Origin: Candidatus Magasanikiibacteriota bacterium
GTDB lineage: Bacteria > Patescibacteriota > Patescibacteriia > Magasanikbacterales > UBA922
DNA: 32,089 bases
Direction: 5' to 3'
Assembly (NCBI GenBank): GCA_012800155.1
Contig: JAAZJX010000012.1
Location: forward strand, 1-32,089
Part shown: in pieces, positions 15,040-23,756 of the stretch
How positions within the stretch are numbered: position 1 is the first letter of the stretch
Layout: each line of letters opens with the position of its first letter
Position numbers and translations under genes: made by a program
Notes under the pieces: generated by a model
Databases searched by the model: none
What the model was told of the DNA's origin: nothing
Seen by the model: the letters and a program-made list of their open reading frames with translations, nothing else

Positions 15040-15639
15040 TTATTTACTTTCTTTCTTAGTAGTTTTTATTTTTGTTTCAGTTTTAACTTTTTTGATAACT
15101 TTTTTTTCTTCTTTTTTAGGAGTAGTTACAATATCAGACTTTTTGTCAACTTTTTTAATTGCTTTTACTTTAAATTTTTTCAAAGCAGCAAAAGTAGCTT
15201 TGATATTATTCATTTTATTATTTGTTTTACCAAGTATTTTGGCAGATATATTTTGTATACCCGCCATTTCCAAAACTGCTCTAACTGAACCTCCAGCAAT
15301 AACTCCAGAACCTTGTGGAGCTGGTCTTAATAATACTTTTGCAGCTCCAAATTTAGCTTCAGACATATGAGGAATAGTACCATAAGTTGTAGGAATAGTA
15401 ATCAAATTTTTCTTAGCATGATTAACTGCTTTTTCAACTGCAATTTGCACATCTTTACCTTTTTCTACACCATAACCAACACGACCCTTATGATCACCTA
15501 TCAAAACAACAGCTCGAAAACTAAGTTGTTTTCCACCTTTGGTAACACGAGTAACACGAGCTAAGTCCACAATCTGTTGATCAAATTCTGGCTTTTCTTT
15601 AGGCATTTTTTTCTTTCTAAATTTATTATTGATAGCCAT
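15040..15639 (-). CDS. rpsE: 30S ribosomal protein S5 with lysine-rich tail
   Basis: S5 guards decoding accuracy and the mRNA entry helicase site. The N-terminal double-stranded-RNA-binding-like domain (about 20-85, with FRAVVLIGDHKGRVGYGVEKGK) and C-terminal domain (LLRPAPQGSGVIAGGSVRAV) are normal up to residue 160. The last 40 residues are almost only Lys, Thr, Glu and Val, which is a low-complexity basic extension. Its end resembles the tail of L22 in the same operon. Confidence 0.96.
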   Translation of the reverse strand: MAINNKFRKKKMPKEKPEFDQQIVDLARVTRVTKGGKQLSFRAVVLIGDHKGRVGYGVEKGKDVQIAVEKAVNHAKKNLITIPTTYGTIPHMSEAKFGAAKVLLRPAPQGSGVIAGGSVRAVLEMAGIQNISAKILGKTNNKMNNIKATFAALKKFKVKAIKKVDKKSDIVTTPKKEEKKVIKKVKTETKIKTTKKESK

Positions 15640-15676
15640 AACAACTTATTATTATAAACAAAATAAAAATTTAAAA

Positions 15677-16039
15677 TTAAAATATTAAACCATTTTCACG
15701 AGCACCTTCTGCCAAAGCAGCAATTCTACCATGATATTTATTTCCTGCTCGGTCAAATACTATTTTAGTAATTCCTTTAGCTTTAGCTTGAGTAGCAATT
15801 TCTTTACCTACTAAATAAGCCAAAGCTGTTTTACCTTTATATTCTTTTGCTTCACCTGGTTTAATTTTTTTACTATGTACTGAAACAAGAGTCTTTCCTG
15901 CAACATCATCAATTAATTGAGCAAAAATATTTGTTAAACTACGATGAACATTTAATCTAGGTTTTTCAGCAGTACCAGAAATTTTTGCTCTAATTCTGTT
16001 TTTGCGTCTTTCTAATTTTAAACTTTTCTTATTAAGCAT
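15677..16039 (-). CDS. rplR: 50S ribosomal protein L18
   Basis: The 120-aa protein matches L18, which binds 5S rRNA. A basic N terminus (KLERRKNRIRAKI) is followed by KPRLNVHRSLTNIFAQLIDD and a C-terminal FDRAGNKYHGRIAALAEGARE-type segment. It sits between rplF and rpsE in the standard order. Length and motifs are normal. Confidence 0.96.
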   Translation of the reverse strand: MLNKKSLKLERRKNRIRAKISGTAEKPRLNVHRSLTNIFAQLIDDVAGKTLVSVHSKKIKPGEAKEYKGKTALAYLVGKEIATQAKAKGITKIVFDRAGNKYHGRIAALAEGARENGLIF

Positions 16040-16067
16040 ATTTTTAAAGAATTATTCCAAATGATTA

Positions 16068-16616
16068 TTATTCACCTTTACCAGCAGTCTTTCCAGCTTT
16101 ACGACGAATTACTTCTTCAACATACTTTATACCCTTACCTTTATAAGGTTCTGGTTTACGAACTGCTCTTAATTCAGAAGCTGTCTGTCCAACCAATTCT
16201 TTATTCACTCCTTCTAAAGTAATCACATTTTTTTCCACAGATGCTTGAACACCTTCAGGTATATTGAAAATAACTGGATGAGAAAATCCAACTTCTAATT
16301 TTAAATCTTTACCTTGCATTGCTACTTTATAACCAACACCATTAATTTCTAATTGTTTTTTAAATCCTTGAGAAACACCTAAAATCATATTTTTTAAATG
16401 TGAAGAATAAGTGCCCCAAAGTGATACTTCGTCTTTTTTTTCTTTATTTTTAATATCTACTCCAACAACATTATCTTCTTTAATCAAAATAACACGAGAA
16501 TCAAAAACACGTTCATTTTGACCTTTTGGTCCTTTTACCAAGATAGTATTATTCTCTTTAACTTCTACAGTAACACCAGCTGGTAATTCAATTTTTTGTT
16601 TTCCTATACGTGACAT
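16068..16616 (-). CDS. rplF: 50S ribosomal protein L6
   Basis: The ATG at 16616 gives 182 aa beginning MSRIGKQKIELPAGV, the standard L6 start; the longer frame to 16643 overlaps rpsH and is rejected. Two tandem L6 folds are visible, and the C-terminal EPYKGKGIKYVEEVIRRKAGK motif binds 23S rRNA near the sarcin-ricin region. It begins 11 nt after rpsH ends. Confidence 0.96.
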   Translation of the reverse strand: MSRIGKQKIELPAGVTVEVKENNTILVKGPKGQNERVFDSRVILIKEDNVVGVDIKNKEKKDEVSLWGTYSSHLKNMILGVSQGFKKQLEINGVGYKVAMQGKDLKLEVGFSHPVIFNIPEGVQASVEKNVITLEGVNKELVGQTASELRAVRKPEPYKGKGIKYVEEVIRRKAGKTAGKGE

Positions 16617-16627
16617 AAAACAATTAA

Positions 16628-17017
16628 TTAGTAAACAGAACAAATAATTTCACCGCCAATTCCTTGAGCTCTAGCTTCTTTATTAGTCATAATGCCTTTG
16701 GAAGTAGAAATAATAGCAATTCCATAATCATTAAGAATTTTTGGTAAATCATTTTTTTGTAAATAAACACGATGTCCTGGCTTACTTTCACGTTTGAGAG
16801 ATTGAATCACAGGTTTTTTTCCATTATATTTCAATTCCACTATTAAAACAGGGTGAGTCTCTCCACTCTCTTCTACTTTTCCCACATAACCTTCTCTACT
16901 TAATAACTCAACAATTACCTTTTTTAATTTTGAAAAAGGAATTTCCACTGTTTTCTTGTGGCTTAATTGAGCATTTCGTATGCGAGTTAACATGTCAGCA
17001 ATTGGATCAGTCATCAT
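16628..17017 (-). CDS. rpsH: 30S ribosomal protein S8
   Basis: The 129-aa protein matches S8, which binds the central domain of 16S rRNA and often represses the spc operon. Evidence is the N-terminal DPIADMLTRIRNA and the C-terminal STSKGIMTNKEARAQGIGGE. Two adjacent ATG codons make the first Met optional. It lies between rpsN and rplF. Confidence 0.96.
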   Translation of the reverse strand: MMTDPIADMLTRIRNAQLSHKKTVEIPFSKLKKVIVELLSREGYVGKVEESGETHPVLIVELKYNGKKPVIQSLKRESKPGHRVYLQKNDLPKILNDYGIAIISTSKGIMTNKEARAQGIGGEIICSVY

Positions 17018-17053
17018 ATTATATATTTGATATTTATCATTAAATTATTAAAA

Positions 17054-17239
17054 TTACCAACTGGATTTTCTAATTCCAGGCAATTTGCCATTATTAGCAA
17101 GTTCACGAAAACAAATACGACATAAACCAAACTTTCTCATAAACCCGCGTTTACGCCCACATCTCCAACAGCGTCTTACTATTCGTGTACTATATTTTGG
17201 TGTCTTATTTGATTTTGCTTTTTGTGATTGTGTAGCCAT
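17054..17239 (-). CDS. rpsN: 30S ribosomal protein S14, zinc-binding short type
   Basis: I chose the ATG at 17239, giving 61 aa, because the frame extension to 17248 would start at TTG and the short S14 type is normally 61 aa. A GGAAG stretch lies just upstream of this ATG. Two CxxC pairs (CWRC and CRIC) form the zinc site. It is the only S14 gene seen here and lies in the usual place between rplE and rpsH. Confidence 0.95.
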   Translation of the reverse strand: MATQSQKAKSNKTPKYSTRIVRRCWRCGRKRGFMRKFGLCRICFRELANNGKLPGIRKSSW

Positions 17240-17250
17240 AGCTTCCAAAA

Positions 17251-17802
17251 TTATTTATCATCTTTTTTAAATGGAAAACCCATTTTTTCTAATAAAGAAT
17301 AACCTTCTTTTTTATTTTTTGCAGTAGTATTGATCACCACTTGTAAACTATGAATCTGATCAATCGCATCACTTTTTATCTCTGGAAAAGCAATATTCTC
17401 TTTAAAACCAATAGAATAATTTCCATTAATATCAAATGATTTTGGATTTATTCCTCGAAAATCTCTTACTCGAGGCATAGTAACATTAATCAATTTATCA
17501 ATAAAATCATACATTTTTTTACCACGCAAAGTAACTGAAGCACCAATATTCATACCTTCTCTAATTTTAAAATTTGAAATTGATTTAGTAGCTTTATTAT
17601 GAACTGGTTTTTGTCCAGAAATAGCAGATAAAGTTCTTTCAACATTTTCTATAAAATTATTTTCTTTAGCATGCTTGCCATAACCAACATTCAAAGTTAC
17701 TTTAACAATTTTTGGCACTTGCATAGTATTTTTATAACCAAACTCTTCCTGCAAAGCTGGAACTACTTCTTCTTTATATTTTTTATACAATCTTGATTCC
17801 AT
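17251..17802 (-). CDS. rplE: 50S ribosomal protein L5
   Basis: The ATG at 17802 gives 183 aa beginning MESRLYKKYKEEVVPAL, near the usual 179-aa length; the longer frame to 17844 overlaps rplX and is rejected. L5 binds 5S rRNA and the P-site tRNA. Characteristic segments are KVTLNVGYG, LRGKKMYDFIDKLINVTMPRVRDFRG and the NYSIGFKENIAFPEI region. Confidence 0.96.
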   Translation of the reverse strand: MESRLYKKYKEEVVPALQEEFGYKNTMQVPKIVKVTLNVGYGKHAKENNFIENVERTLSAISGQKPVHNKATKSISNFKIREGMNIGASVTLRGKKMYDFIDKLINVTMPRVRDFRGINPKSFDINGNYSIGFKENIAFPEIKSDAIDQIHSLQVVINTTAKNKKEGYSLLEKMGFPFKKDDK

Positions 17803-17824
17803 ATATAATATTTGAAAGTAATTA

Positions 17825-18145
17825 TTAATCAATATATTCTCCACTTACTTTGGCTACTCTTTTCTTTTCTTTGCCTTCAAATTTATAACCGATTCTAGTA
17901 GGTTTATTTGACTTAGGATCAATCAACATAACATTACTAATATTAATTGGAGCTGGCAATTCAATAATTCTACCTTTTTCACCTTCTCTACGAGGACGCA
18001 TATTTTTTTTCAAAATATTAACATTCTCTACTACAACATAACTTTGTCCTTTTTTATCATTAATAAAAACTTGAATTACTTTTCCAGTCTTTCCTTTATC
18101 TTTTCCTACTAATACTTTTACTTTGTCACCGGTTTTTATTTTCAT
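17825..18145 (-). CDS. rplX: 50S ribosomal protein L24
   Basis: The 106-aa protein opens with the KOW motif MKIKTGDKVKVLVGKDKGKT and continues with the MRPRREGEKGRIIE segment of L24, an early assembly protein near the tunnel exit. A 97-nt AT-rich gap with no recognisable signal separates it from rplN. Confidence 0.96.
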   Translation of the reverse strand: MKIKTGDKVKVLVGKDKGKTGKVIQVFINDKKGQSYVVVENVNILKKNMRPRREGEKGRIIELPAPINISNVMLIDPKSNKPTRIGYKFEGKEKKRVAKVSGEYID

Positions 18146-18242
18146 AATATTGATTTAAACTTATTTATACTGATTTTGCAAATTAATTTAACTTTTTAAT
18201 TACTCAATTAATTTATTATTTAATCTATAAATTATTAATTTT

Positions 18243-18614
18243 TTATAAAACTTCTGGAGCCAATGAAGCAATCTTCTGAAAACCCTTGTTTCTTAATTCT
18301 CTAGCAATCGGTCCAAAAACTCGTGTACCTTTCATTTCTTTATTCTTTTTATCTACTACCACAGCAGCATTATCATCAAAACGAATATAAGTACCATCTG
18401 GACGACGTTTTTCTTTTCTTTGTCTAACAATCACAGCATGAACAATATCACCTTTTTTGATAGCCGCTCTTGGCACAGCTTCTTTTACAGTACAAGTAAT
18501 TATATCACCAATTACAGCGTAACGCTTTTTATAACCACCTAAAACACGAATGCATTGTAATTTTTTAGCACCACTATTATCGGCAACTTTTAACATTGAT
18601 CTATGCTGAATCAT
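18243..18614 (-). CDS. rplN: 50S ribosomal protein L14
   Basis: The 123-aa protein is a clear L14: it opens with MIQHRSMLKVADNSGAKKLQ and has the C-terminal ARELRNKGFQKIASLAPEVL. It sits at the intersubunit face beside L19. It is 6 nt from rpsQ. Confidence 0.97.
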   Translation of the reverse strand: MIQHRSMLKVADNSGAKKLQCIRVLGGYKKRYAVIGDIITCTVKEAVPRAAIKKGDIVHAVIVRQRKEKRRPDGTYIRFDDNAAVVVDKKNKEMKGTRVFGPIARELRNKGFQKIASLAPEVL

Positions 18615-18620
18615 ATTTTT

Positions 18621-18893
18621 TTATTTAACAGCTTTCTTTAAAATTTTTATCAATCTCCATTTTTTTGTTTTACTAATTGGACGACATTCTTGAAATAAAA
18701 CTATATCTCCTAATTGAGCTTCATTCTTTTCATCATGAACTGCATACTTACGAGAAGTAACATATTGTTTTTTATATTTTTCATGAAGCTTTGTTGTTTT
18801 AACCAAAACATGGATTGTTTTATTTTCCTTCACACTTACCACTTCACCTTCAAATTGAAAATGTATAGCTTCTTTTTTTTCTGTTTTAGTCAT
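18621..18893 (-). CDS. rpsQ: 30S ribosomal protein S17
   Basis: The 90-aa protein has the S17 OB-fold pattern with the EGEVVSVKENKTIHVLV strand, a KYAVHDEKNEAQLGD loop, and the ECRPISKTKKWRLIKIL end. It binds helices 7 and 11 of 16S rRNA. It starts 5 nt after rpmC. Confidence 0.95.
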   Translation of the reverse strand: MTKTEKKEAIHFQFEGEVVSVKENKTIHVLVKTTKLHEKYKKQYVTSRKYAVHDEKNEAQLGDIVLFQECRPISKTKKWRLIKILKKAVK

Positions 18894-18898
18894 AACAT

Positions 18899-19102
18899 TT
18901 ATTTATTAGTTTGCTCTTCTTTTTTCTGATTTAATAAAGTCAAAATACGAGCAACTATTTTTTTATTCTTTTTAACCTCAGATAAATTTTTCATTTGCTT
19001 ACCACTAATCTTAAACTTCATTTCTCGTAGTTCATTTCTTTTTTCAGAAAGTAATTCATGTAAATCTCTTTCATTTTTATTTTTTAAATCCTTAAAATCC
19101 AT
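18899..19102 (-). CDS. rpmC: 50S ribosomal protein L29
   Basis: The 67-aa, two-helix coiled protein matches L29: MDFKDLKNKNERDLHELLSE, then a region with KFKISGKQMKNLSEVKKNKK, then IARILTLL-like residues. It binds near the tunnel exit next to L23. It is 4 nt after rplP. Confidence 0.92.
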   Translation of the reverse strand: MDFKDLKNKNERDLHELLSEKRNELREMKFKISGKQMKNLSEVKKNKKIVARILTLLNQKKEEQTNK

Positions 19103-19106
19103 AGAA

Positions 19107-19520
19107 TTAATTTTTCTTAATAAATTTCGCCTTAACTGGTAATTTATAAATTGCCAAATTTATTGCTTCCCTTGCTTTATTTTCTGGAATACCTTCCATC
19201 TCAAACATTACAGTTCCTGGCTTAATAGTAGCAACATAATGATCAGGAGAACCTTTACCACCACCCATTGGAACCTCATTGCCTTTTTTGGTAACTGGAC
19301 GATCAGGAAATATTCTAATCCAAATCTTACCTCCACGTCTTACATAACGAGTTAAAACTTTTCTAACTGATTCTATTTGACGAGAAGTAACCCAACCATG
19401 TGTTTGTGAAACTAAACCAAAACTACCAAAATCTATTTTATTTGTTCTACTAGCAACTCCCTTATTTGCTCTTCTTGGCTTATGCCATTTTCTATGTTTT
19501 ACTTTTTTTGGTAATAACAT
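19107..19520 (-). CDS. rplP: 50S ribosomal protein L16
   Basis: The 137-aa protein is a standard L16, contacting the A-site tRNA elbow. It has KHRKWHKPRRANKGVASRTN near the N terminus, then RRGGKIWIRIFPDRPVTKKG and PMGGGKGSPDHYVATIKPG. It lies between rpsC and rpmC. Confidence 0.97.
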   Translation of the reverse strand: MLLPKKVKHRKWHKPRRANKGVASRTNKIDFGSFGLVSQTHGWVTSRQIESVRKVLTRYVRRGGKIWIRIFPDRPVTKKGNEVPMGGGKGSPDHYVATIKPGTVMFEMEGIPENKAREAINLAIYKLPVKAKFIKKN

Positions 19521-19543
19521 ATTTCTAGATTACTTTCTTCAAA

Positions 19544-20251
19544 TTATTTATTAATATTTTTAGTTTCTTTCTTTTCAAGATTTTCATTTTTATCCATTTC
19601 AGTAAACTTATCTTTACGCCCAAATACTTCACCATGACAAATCCAAACTTTTACACCTATTTTTCCATAAATAGTATTAGCTTCTGAAAAAGCATAATCA
19701 ACATCTGAACGCAAAGTTATCAAAGGTACTGTACCAGCGGATAATTTTTCAGTTCGAGCAATTTCTACTCCATTTAAACGACCAGACATACAAATCTTTA
19801 CTCCCTTAGCTCCAGCTTTCATAGCTCTCTCAATACCTTGTTTCATAACTCTTCGAAAAGGCATACGGCGTTCAATATCAGCCACAAGAGTCTGAGACAA
19901 TACTTGAGCAGATAATGCTGGTGAAGAAACTTCTTTTATATTTAATTTTACTCGTAATGACATTTGTAAAAATTTTCTTTCAATTTCTTTTCGTAAATCA
20001 TCCAAACCTTTACCACCACGACCAATAATTAAACCTGGTTTTGCAGCCAAAATAGTGATAGTCATATCCTTTGGACTTCTTTCAATACTAAGAGAATCAA
20101 TATGAGCATCTTTAAATTTCTTTTTGAGATACTCACGTATTTTGATATCAGTTTCAATCATTTTAGGATAATTATTTTTCCCAAACCATTTGGAATCCCA
20201 AGTGTAAATGACTTGTATACGATGAATTTTTGGATGAACTTTATGACCCAT
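19544..20251 (-). CDS. rpsC: 30S ribosomal protein S3
   Basis: The 235-aa protein starts MGHKVHPKIHRI and contains a type II KH domain with the GxxG loop in PGLIIGRGGKGLDDLRK. The C-terminal domain has the typical RRMPFRRVMKQGIERAMKAG and GVKVWICHGE segments. The last 25 residues are polar. S3 forms part of the mRNA entry channel. Confidence 0.97.
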   Translation of the reverse strand: MGHKVHPKIHRIQVIYTWDSKWFGKNNYPKMIETDIKIREYLKKKFKDAHIDSLSIERSPKDMTITILAAKPGLIIGRGGKGLDDLRKEIERKFLQMSLRVKLNIKEVSSPALSAQVLSQTLVADIERRMPFRRVMKQGIERAMKAGAKGVKICMSGRLNGVEIARTEKLSAGTVPLITLRSDVDYAFSEANTIYGKIGVKVWICHGEVFGRKDKFTEMDKNENLEKKETKNINK

Positions 20252-20261
20252 AAAATATTAA

Positions 20262-20732
20262 TTATTTTTTACTTTCCTTCTTAATAGTCTTTTTGACCGT
20301 TGTCTTTTTTACATTTTTTTTATTTTCATTTTTAACTTCTTTATTTTCTTCTACTTTTACTTTTTCTTTTTTAATTTTCTTTTTACCTTCTTTCACTTCT
20401 CCTTCTAATATTAGAGTAACATGTGAAGTGTGTTTATGTATAGCTGAAGCTCTTCCCATAGCTCTTGGCATCCAACGCTTTAACATTGGTCCTTTATCAA
20501 CAAAAGTTGTTTTAACAATTAAAGTATTTTCATCTAAACCATCATTATGTACAGCATTGGCAACAGCTGATTTTAATAACTTTAATACTGGTCTAGAAGC
20601 ATCTTTTTGAGAATTTTCTAATTGAGCAATAGCTTCTTCAACTTTCAAACCACGAATCAAATCAATCAACAATCTCACCTTACGAGGAGATGTTCTCAAA
20701 TATCTAAGTTTTGCAATAGCTTGAGCTTTCAT
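20262..20732 (-). CDS. rplV: 50S ribosomal protein L22 with lysine-rich tail
   Basis: The first 110 residues are a normal L22 (AIAKLRYLRTSPRKVRLLIDLIRG, and the beta-hairpin region MPRAMGRASAIHKHTSHV that lines the peptide tunnel). About 45 more residues are almost only Lys, Glu, Asn, Val and Thr and end in KKESKK, as in S5. The extension may be disordered and bind rRNA. The start lies 4 nt after rpsS. Confidence 0.95.
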   Translation of the reverse strand: MKAQAIAKLRYLRTSPRKVRLLIDLIRGLKVEEAIAQLENSQKDASRPVLKLLKSAVANAVHNDGLDENTLIVKTTFVDKGPMLKRWMPRAMGRASAIHKHTSHVTLILEGEVKEGKKKIKKEKVKVEENKEVKNENKKNVKKTTVKKTIKKESKK

Positions 20733-20735
20733 ATA

Positions 20736-21023
20736 TTATTTTGCTTTCTTTTGTTCTTTTGCCATTTTACCACCATGGCTTATAAATTTACGAGTTGGAG
20801 AAAATTCTCCCATTTTATGACCTACCATATTTTCATCTACATATACTGGTAAAAAATCTTTTCCATTATGAACAGAAAAAGTCATGCCTACCATTTCAGG
20901 AGTGATAGTACAAGCACGAGCCCAAGTTTTAATAGGCTTTCGTTCACCAGTTTTTATTGCATTCATGACCTTTTTTAAAAGTTTTTCATCTACATAAGGT
21001 CCTTTTTTCAAACTTCTTGACAT
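20736..21023 (-). CDS. rpsS: 30S ribosomal protein S19
   Basis: The 95-aa protein has the S19 pattern MSRSLKKGPYVDEKLLKKV, then KTWARACTITPEMVGMTF and HNGKDFLPVYV. It sits in the head of the 30S subunit next to S13. It lies between rplB and rplV in the usual order. Confidence 0.97.
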   Translation of the reverse strand: MSRSLKKGPYVDEKLLKKVMNAIKTGERKPIKTWARACTITPEMVGMTFSVHNGKDFLPVYVDENMVGHKMGEFSPTRKFISHGGKMAKEQKKAK

Positions 21024-21051
21024 AACTTTTATTTAAACTATTTTTTAATTA

Positions 21052-21894
21052 TTATGTTTTTCTTTTTCTTCTTTGAACAATAAATTTATTACTCCACTTA
21101 TTTGGTTTTCTACTCTTAACACCGCGAGCCAATTTACCCCATTTTGTTTTTGGACCGCTCTTTAAACCAATTGGATTGCGTCCTTCACCACCACCATGAG
21201 GGTGATCGCAAGGATTCATACTCTTTCCTTTTACAGTAGGCTTAATACCTCTGTGTCTCATTCTTCCAGCTTTGCCCCATCTTACTAAAGAATAATCAGG
21301 ATTACTCACTTGTCCAATAGTAGCAAAACAATTTTTTAAAATTTTTCTTACTTCTCCAGAAGGTAATTTAATCTGAGCATAATCTCCTTCAATTACTTGT
21401 AACTGAGCAGAATTACCAGCACCACGAACTATTTGTCCACCTTTTCCAGGAGTTAATTCAATATTATGTACAAATAAACCAACTGGAATATTTTCCAAAG
21501 TTGTTCTATTACCAATCTTGGCTTCAATCTTTTTAGCACTAGATATTATTTTGTCACCTACTTTTATTCCATTTGGAGCCAAAAAATAAGCTTTTTTACC
21601 ATTAGTATATTCCACTAAGATTATTCTTGCTCCTCTATTTGGATCATATTCAATAGCTTTTACTTCAGCTTCAACATCAAAAATATTTCTTTTGAAATCA
21701 ACTTTTCTATACATTTTTTTAGCTCCACCGCCCTGATGACGAACAGTAATTCTTCCAGTATTATTTCTTCCAGCTTTCTTTTTTAATGGTTCAATCAATG
21801 ATTTTTCTGGAGTAGTTTTGGTAATATCAGAAAAATCTTGAACACTTGATTTGCGTCTGCCCGGTGTAGTTGGTTTGTGTAATTTAATAGTCAT
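21052..21894 (-). CDS. rplB: 50S ribosomal protein L2
   Basis: The 280-aa protein is a full L2, required for subunit joining and peptidyl transfer. The diagnostic C-terminal loop HPHGGGEGRNP is present with the catalytic-centre histidine, and GRNNTGRITVRHQGGGAKK near residue 45 is typical. It lies between rplW and rpsS. Confidence 0.98.
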   Translation of the reverse strand: MTIKLHKPTTPGRRKSSVQDFSDITKTTPEKSLIEPLKKKAGRNNTGRITVRHQGGGAKKMYRKVDFKRNIFDVEAEVKAIEYDPNRGARIILVEYTNGKKAYFLAPNGIKVGDKIISSAKKIEAKIGNRTTLENIPVGLFVHNIELTPGKGGQIVRGAGNSAQLQVIEGDYAQIKLPSGEVRKILKNCFATIGQVSNPDYSLVRWGKAGRMRHRGIKPTVKGKSMNPCDHPHGGGEGRNPIGLKSGPKTKWGKLARGVKSRKPNKWSNKFIVQRRKRKT

Positions 21895-21899
21895 AAATA

Positions 21900-22322
21900 T
21901 TATACTCCTTCATGGATACTTATTGATTGTCCTGCAGGTAAGGTAACAATTGCTTTTTTCCATTCTTTTCTTTTACCTTTATTTCTGCCATGACGAACTT
22001 TTTTTCCTTCTACATTAATCATTCTTACATCTTTTGGTTTTATTCCATAAACTTCTTCAATAGCTTTTTTTACTTCTATTTTATTAGTTTTAGCATCAAC
22101 TACAAATACATAAGTCCCCTTACTTTCAGCAATAGCTGATTTTTCACTAATTAAAGGATTGATCAAAATAGAATATGAAATATTTTTTGTTTTTTTATTA
22201 GTAGAAACTTTTTTTACATTTTCTTCTTCTTTTTTATTAACTTTTTTGGCAATCTTAACATCAGTATCTTTGCTAACTGCTTTTTTATTATCTTTTTTTG
22301 TAATTTTATTTAATAAACCCAT
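21900..22322 (-). CDS. rplW: 50S ribosomal protein L23 with basic N-terminal extension
   Basis: The L23 core (about 50-140) starts at ILINPLISEKSAIAESKGTY and contains KTNKIEVKKAIEEVYGIKPKDVR. L23 lies at the tunnel exit and docks trigger factor and SRP. The first 48 residues are a Lys/Asp/Val-rich low-complexity extension, unusual for bacterial L23. There is no internal ATG near the usual start, so the extension appears real. It starts 1 nt after rplD ends. Confidence 0.93.
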   Translation of the reverse strand: MGLLNKITKKDNKKAVSKDTDVKIAKKVNKKEEENVKKVSTNKKTKNISYSILINPLISEKSAIAESKGTYVFVVDAKTNKIEVKKAIEEVYGIKPKDVRMINVEGKKVRHGRNKGKRKEWKKAIVTLPAGQSISIHEGV

Positions 22323-22323
22323 A

Positions 22324-22953
22324 TTATTTTGCTAAACGTTTTTCCAAAATTTCTATTCCTTTTTTAGTAATAATTATAAACTGATGATTAAGTAAATCTG
22401 CAACATTAACATCTTTTGCTTGTTGCATATTTAAATTTTTAATATTTCGTGTAGCTAAATTTAATTTTTGATTCACTTCATTAGCTAATAAAATTGTAGT
22501 TTTTCCAGCACCCGGTAATTTTGAACGTAAATCAGCTATTGGTTTTACTTTCCCTTCTACAGAAAAATCTTCAATAACAATCATTTTATTTTCAGCAACC
22601 TTATCACTTAAACACATTTTTACTGCCAAAGAATTCATTTTTTTATTAATTTTTTGTTTATAATTTCTAATGCTTAAAGGACCAAAAGTCACACCACCAC
22701 CAACCCACAAAGGTGAACGAATAGAACCATGACGAGCTCTACCTGTTCCCTTTTGTTTCCAAGGTTTTTTACCACCACCTCTTACCTCACTTCTATTTTT
22801 GGTATCAGCCCATGGTTCTCTAGAATTAGCAATAATTGCATTATACACTTGATAAACAACAGATAATTTTGGTTTAACACCAAAAATTGATTCATTCAAA
22901 TCTAAACTTCCACTTTCTTTACCTTCTTGATTGTAAACTTTTACTTTTAACAT
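22324..22953 (-). CDS. rplD: 50S ribosomal protein L4
   Basis: The 209-aa protein matches L4 by its internal extended loop, NRSEVRGGGKKPWKQKGTGR then RHGSIRSPLWVGGG, which reaches the peptide tunnel. In enterobacteria L4 represses its own S10 operon; whether it acts on the leader before rplC here is untested. It follows rplC by 5 nt. Confidence 0.97.
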   Translation of the reverse strand: MLKVKVYNQEGKESGSLDLNESIFGVKPKLSVVYQVYNAIIANSREPWADTKNRSEVRGGGKKPWKQKGTGRARHGSIRSPLWVGGGVTFGPLSIRNYKQKINKKMNSLAVKMCLSDKVAENKMIVIEDFSVEGKVKPIADLRSKLPGAGKTTILLANEVNQKLNLATRNIKNLNMQQAKDVNVADLLNHQFIIITKKGIEILEKRLAK

Positions 22954-22958
22954 AACAA

Positions 22959-23732
22959 TTAATTTTGTTTATCTTCTGTAACTAAATTTGTCTCAGATTT
23001 TTCTTCTTTTTCTTCTACAACATCTGCAGGTTCTTCAATATTTTTTACTTCTGAAACAGTTTCTTTCTTAGCTTCTTCATTATTTTCATTTTCTACAATT
23101 ATTTCTCCATCATTACAACTAATCAAAATTAAACTATTTTTTGCACCTGGAACAGCTCCTTTTATTAAAATATCATTTGTTTCAGGTAAAACTTCTATAA
23201 TTTCTAAATTTTTAATAGTTACTTGTTCATCACCCATATGTCCACCCATTCTAGTACCCTTTAATACACGCTGATTGTCAATTGCACCAATAGAACCAGG
23301 CATGCGTAATTGATCTTTGTGACCATGAGTAGCCAAAGAACCTTTAAAACGATGTCTTTTAACTACACCTTGAAAACCTTTTCCTTTGGAAGTACCGGTA
23401 ACTTGTACTTTTTCACCAGGTGTAAAAATTTTAACAGTAAAAATATCGCCTTTTTTTAAATTATGTTTTTCTACTTTTATTTCTTGTAAATTTCTTGGAC
23501 TTTCTTTTTCATTCCAAGCCACATCTTTTAGATGACCTTGTAAAGCTTTTGATAAACGAAAATTTTTTTGTTTACCAAAACCAAATTGGACAGCATTTAC
23601 TCCATCTTTTTCTTTAGTTTTTACTTGAGTGACAACACAAGGACCGGCTTGAATACGAGTAACTGGAATTACAATTCCATCTTCTCTAAAAACTTGAGTC
23701 ATTCCCTGTTTTTTACCTAAAATAAATTTCAT
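22959..23732 (-). CDS. rplC: 50S ribosomal protein L3 with acidic tail
   Basis: The first 208 residues are L3: GKKQGMTQVFREDG at the N terminus, the central HGHKDQLRMPGSIGA loop reaching the peptidyl transferase centre, and GGHMGDEQVTIKN. The last 49 residues are a low-complexity acidic tail rich in Glu and Val, unusual for this family and opposite in charge to the tails on S5, L22 and L23. It is the first gene after the leader with the terminator hairpin. Confidence 0.95.
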   Translation of the reverse strand: MKFILGKKQGMTQVFREDGIVIPVTRIQAGPCVVTQVKTKEKDGVNAVQFGFGKQKNFRLSKALQGHLKDVAWNEKESPRNLQEIKVEKHNLKKGDIFTVKIFTPGEKVQVTGTSKGKGFQGVVKRHRFKGSLATHGHKDQLRMPGSIGAIDNQRVLKGTRMGGHMGDEQVTIKNLEIIEVLPETNDILIKGAVPGAKNSLILISCNDGEIIVENENNEEAKKETVSEVKNIEEPADVVEEKEEKSETNLVTEDKQN

Positions 23733-23756
23733 ATATATTTTTAAGCTTCGGGTAAC

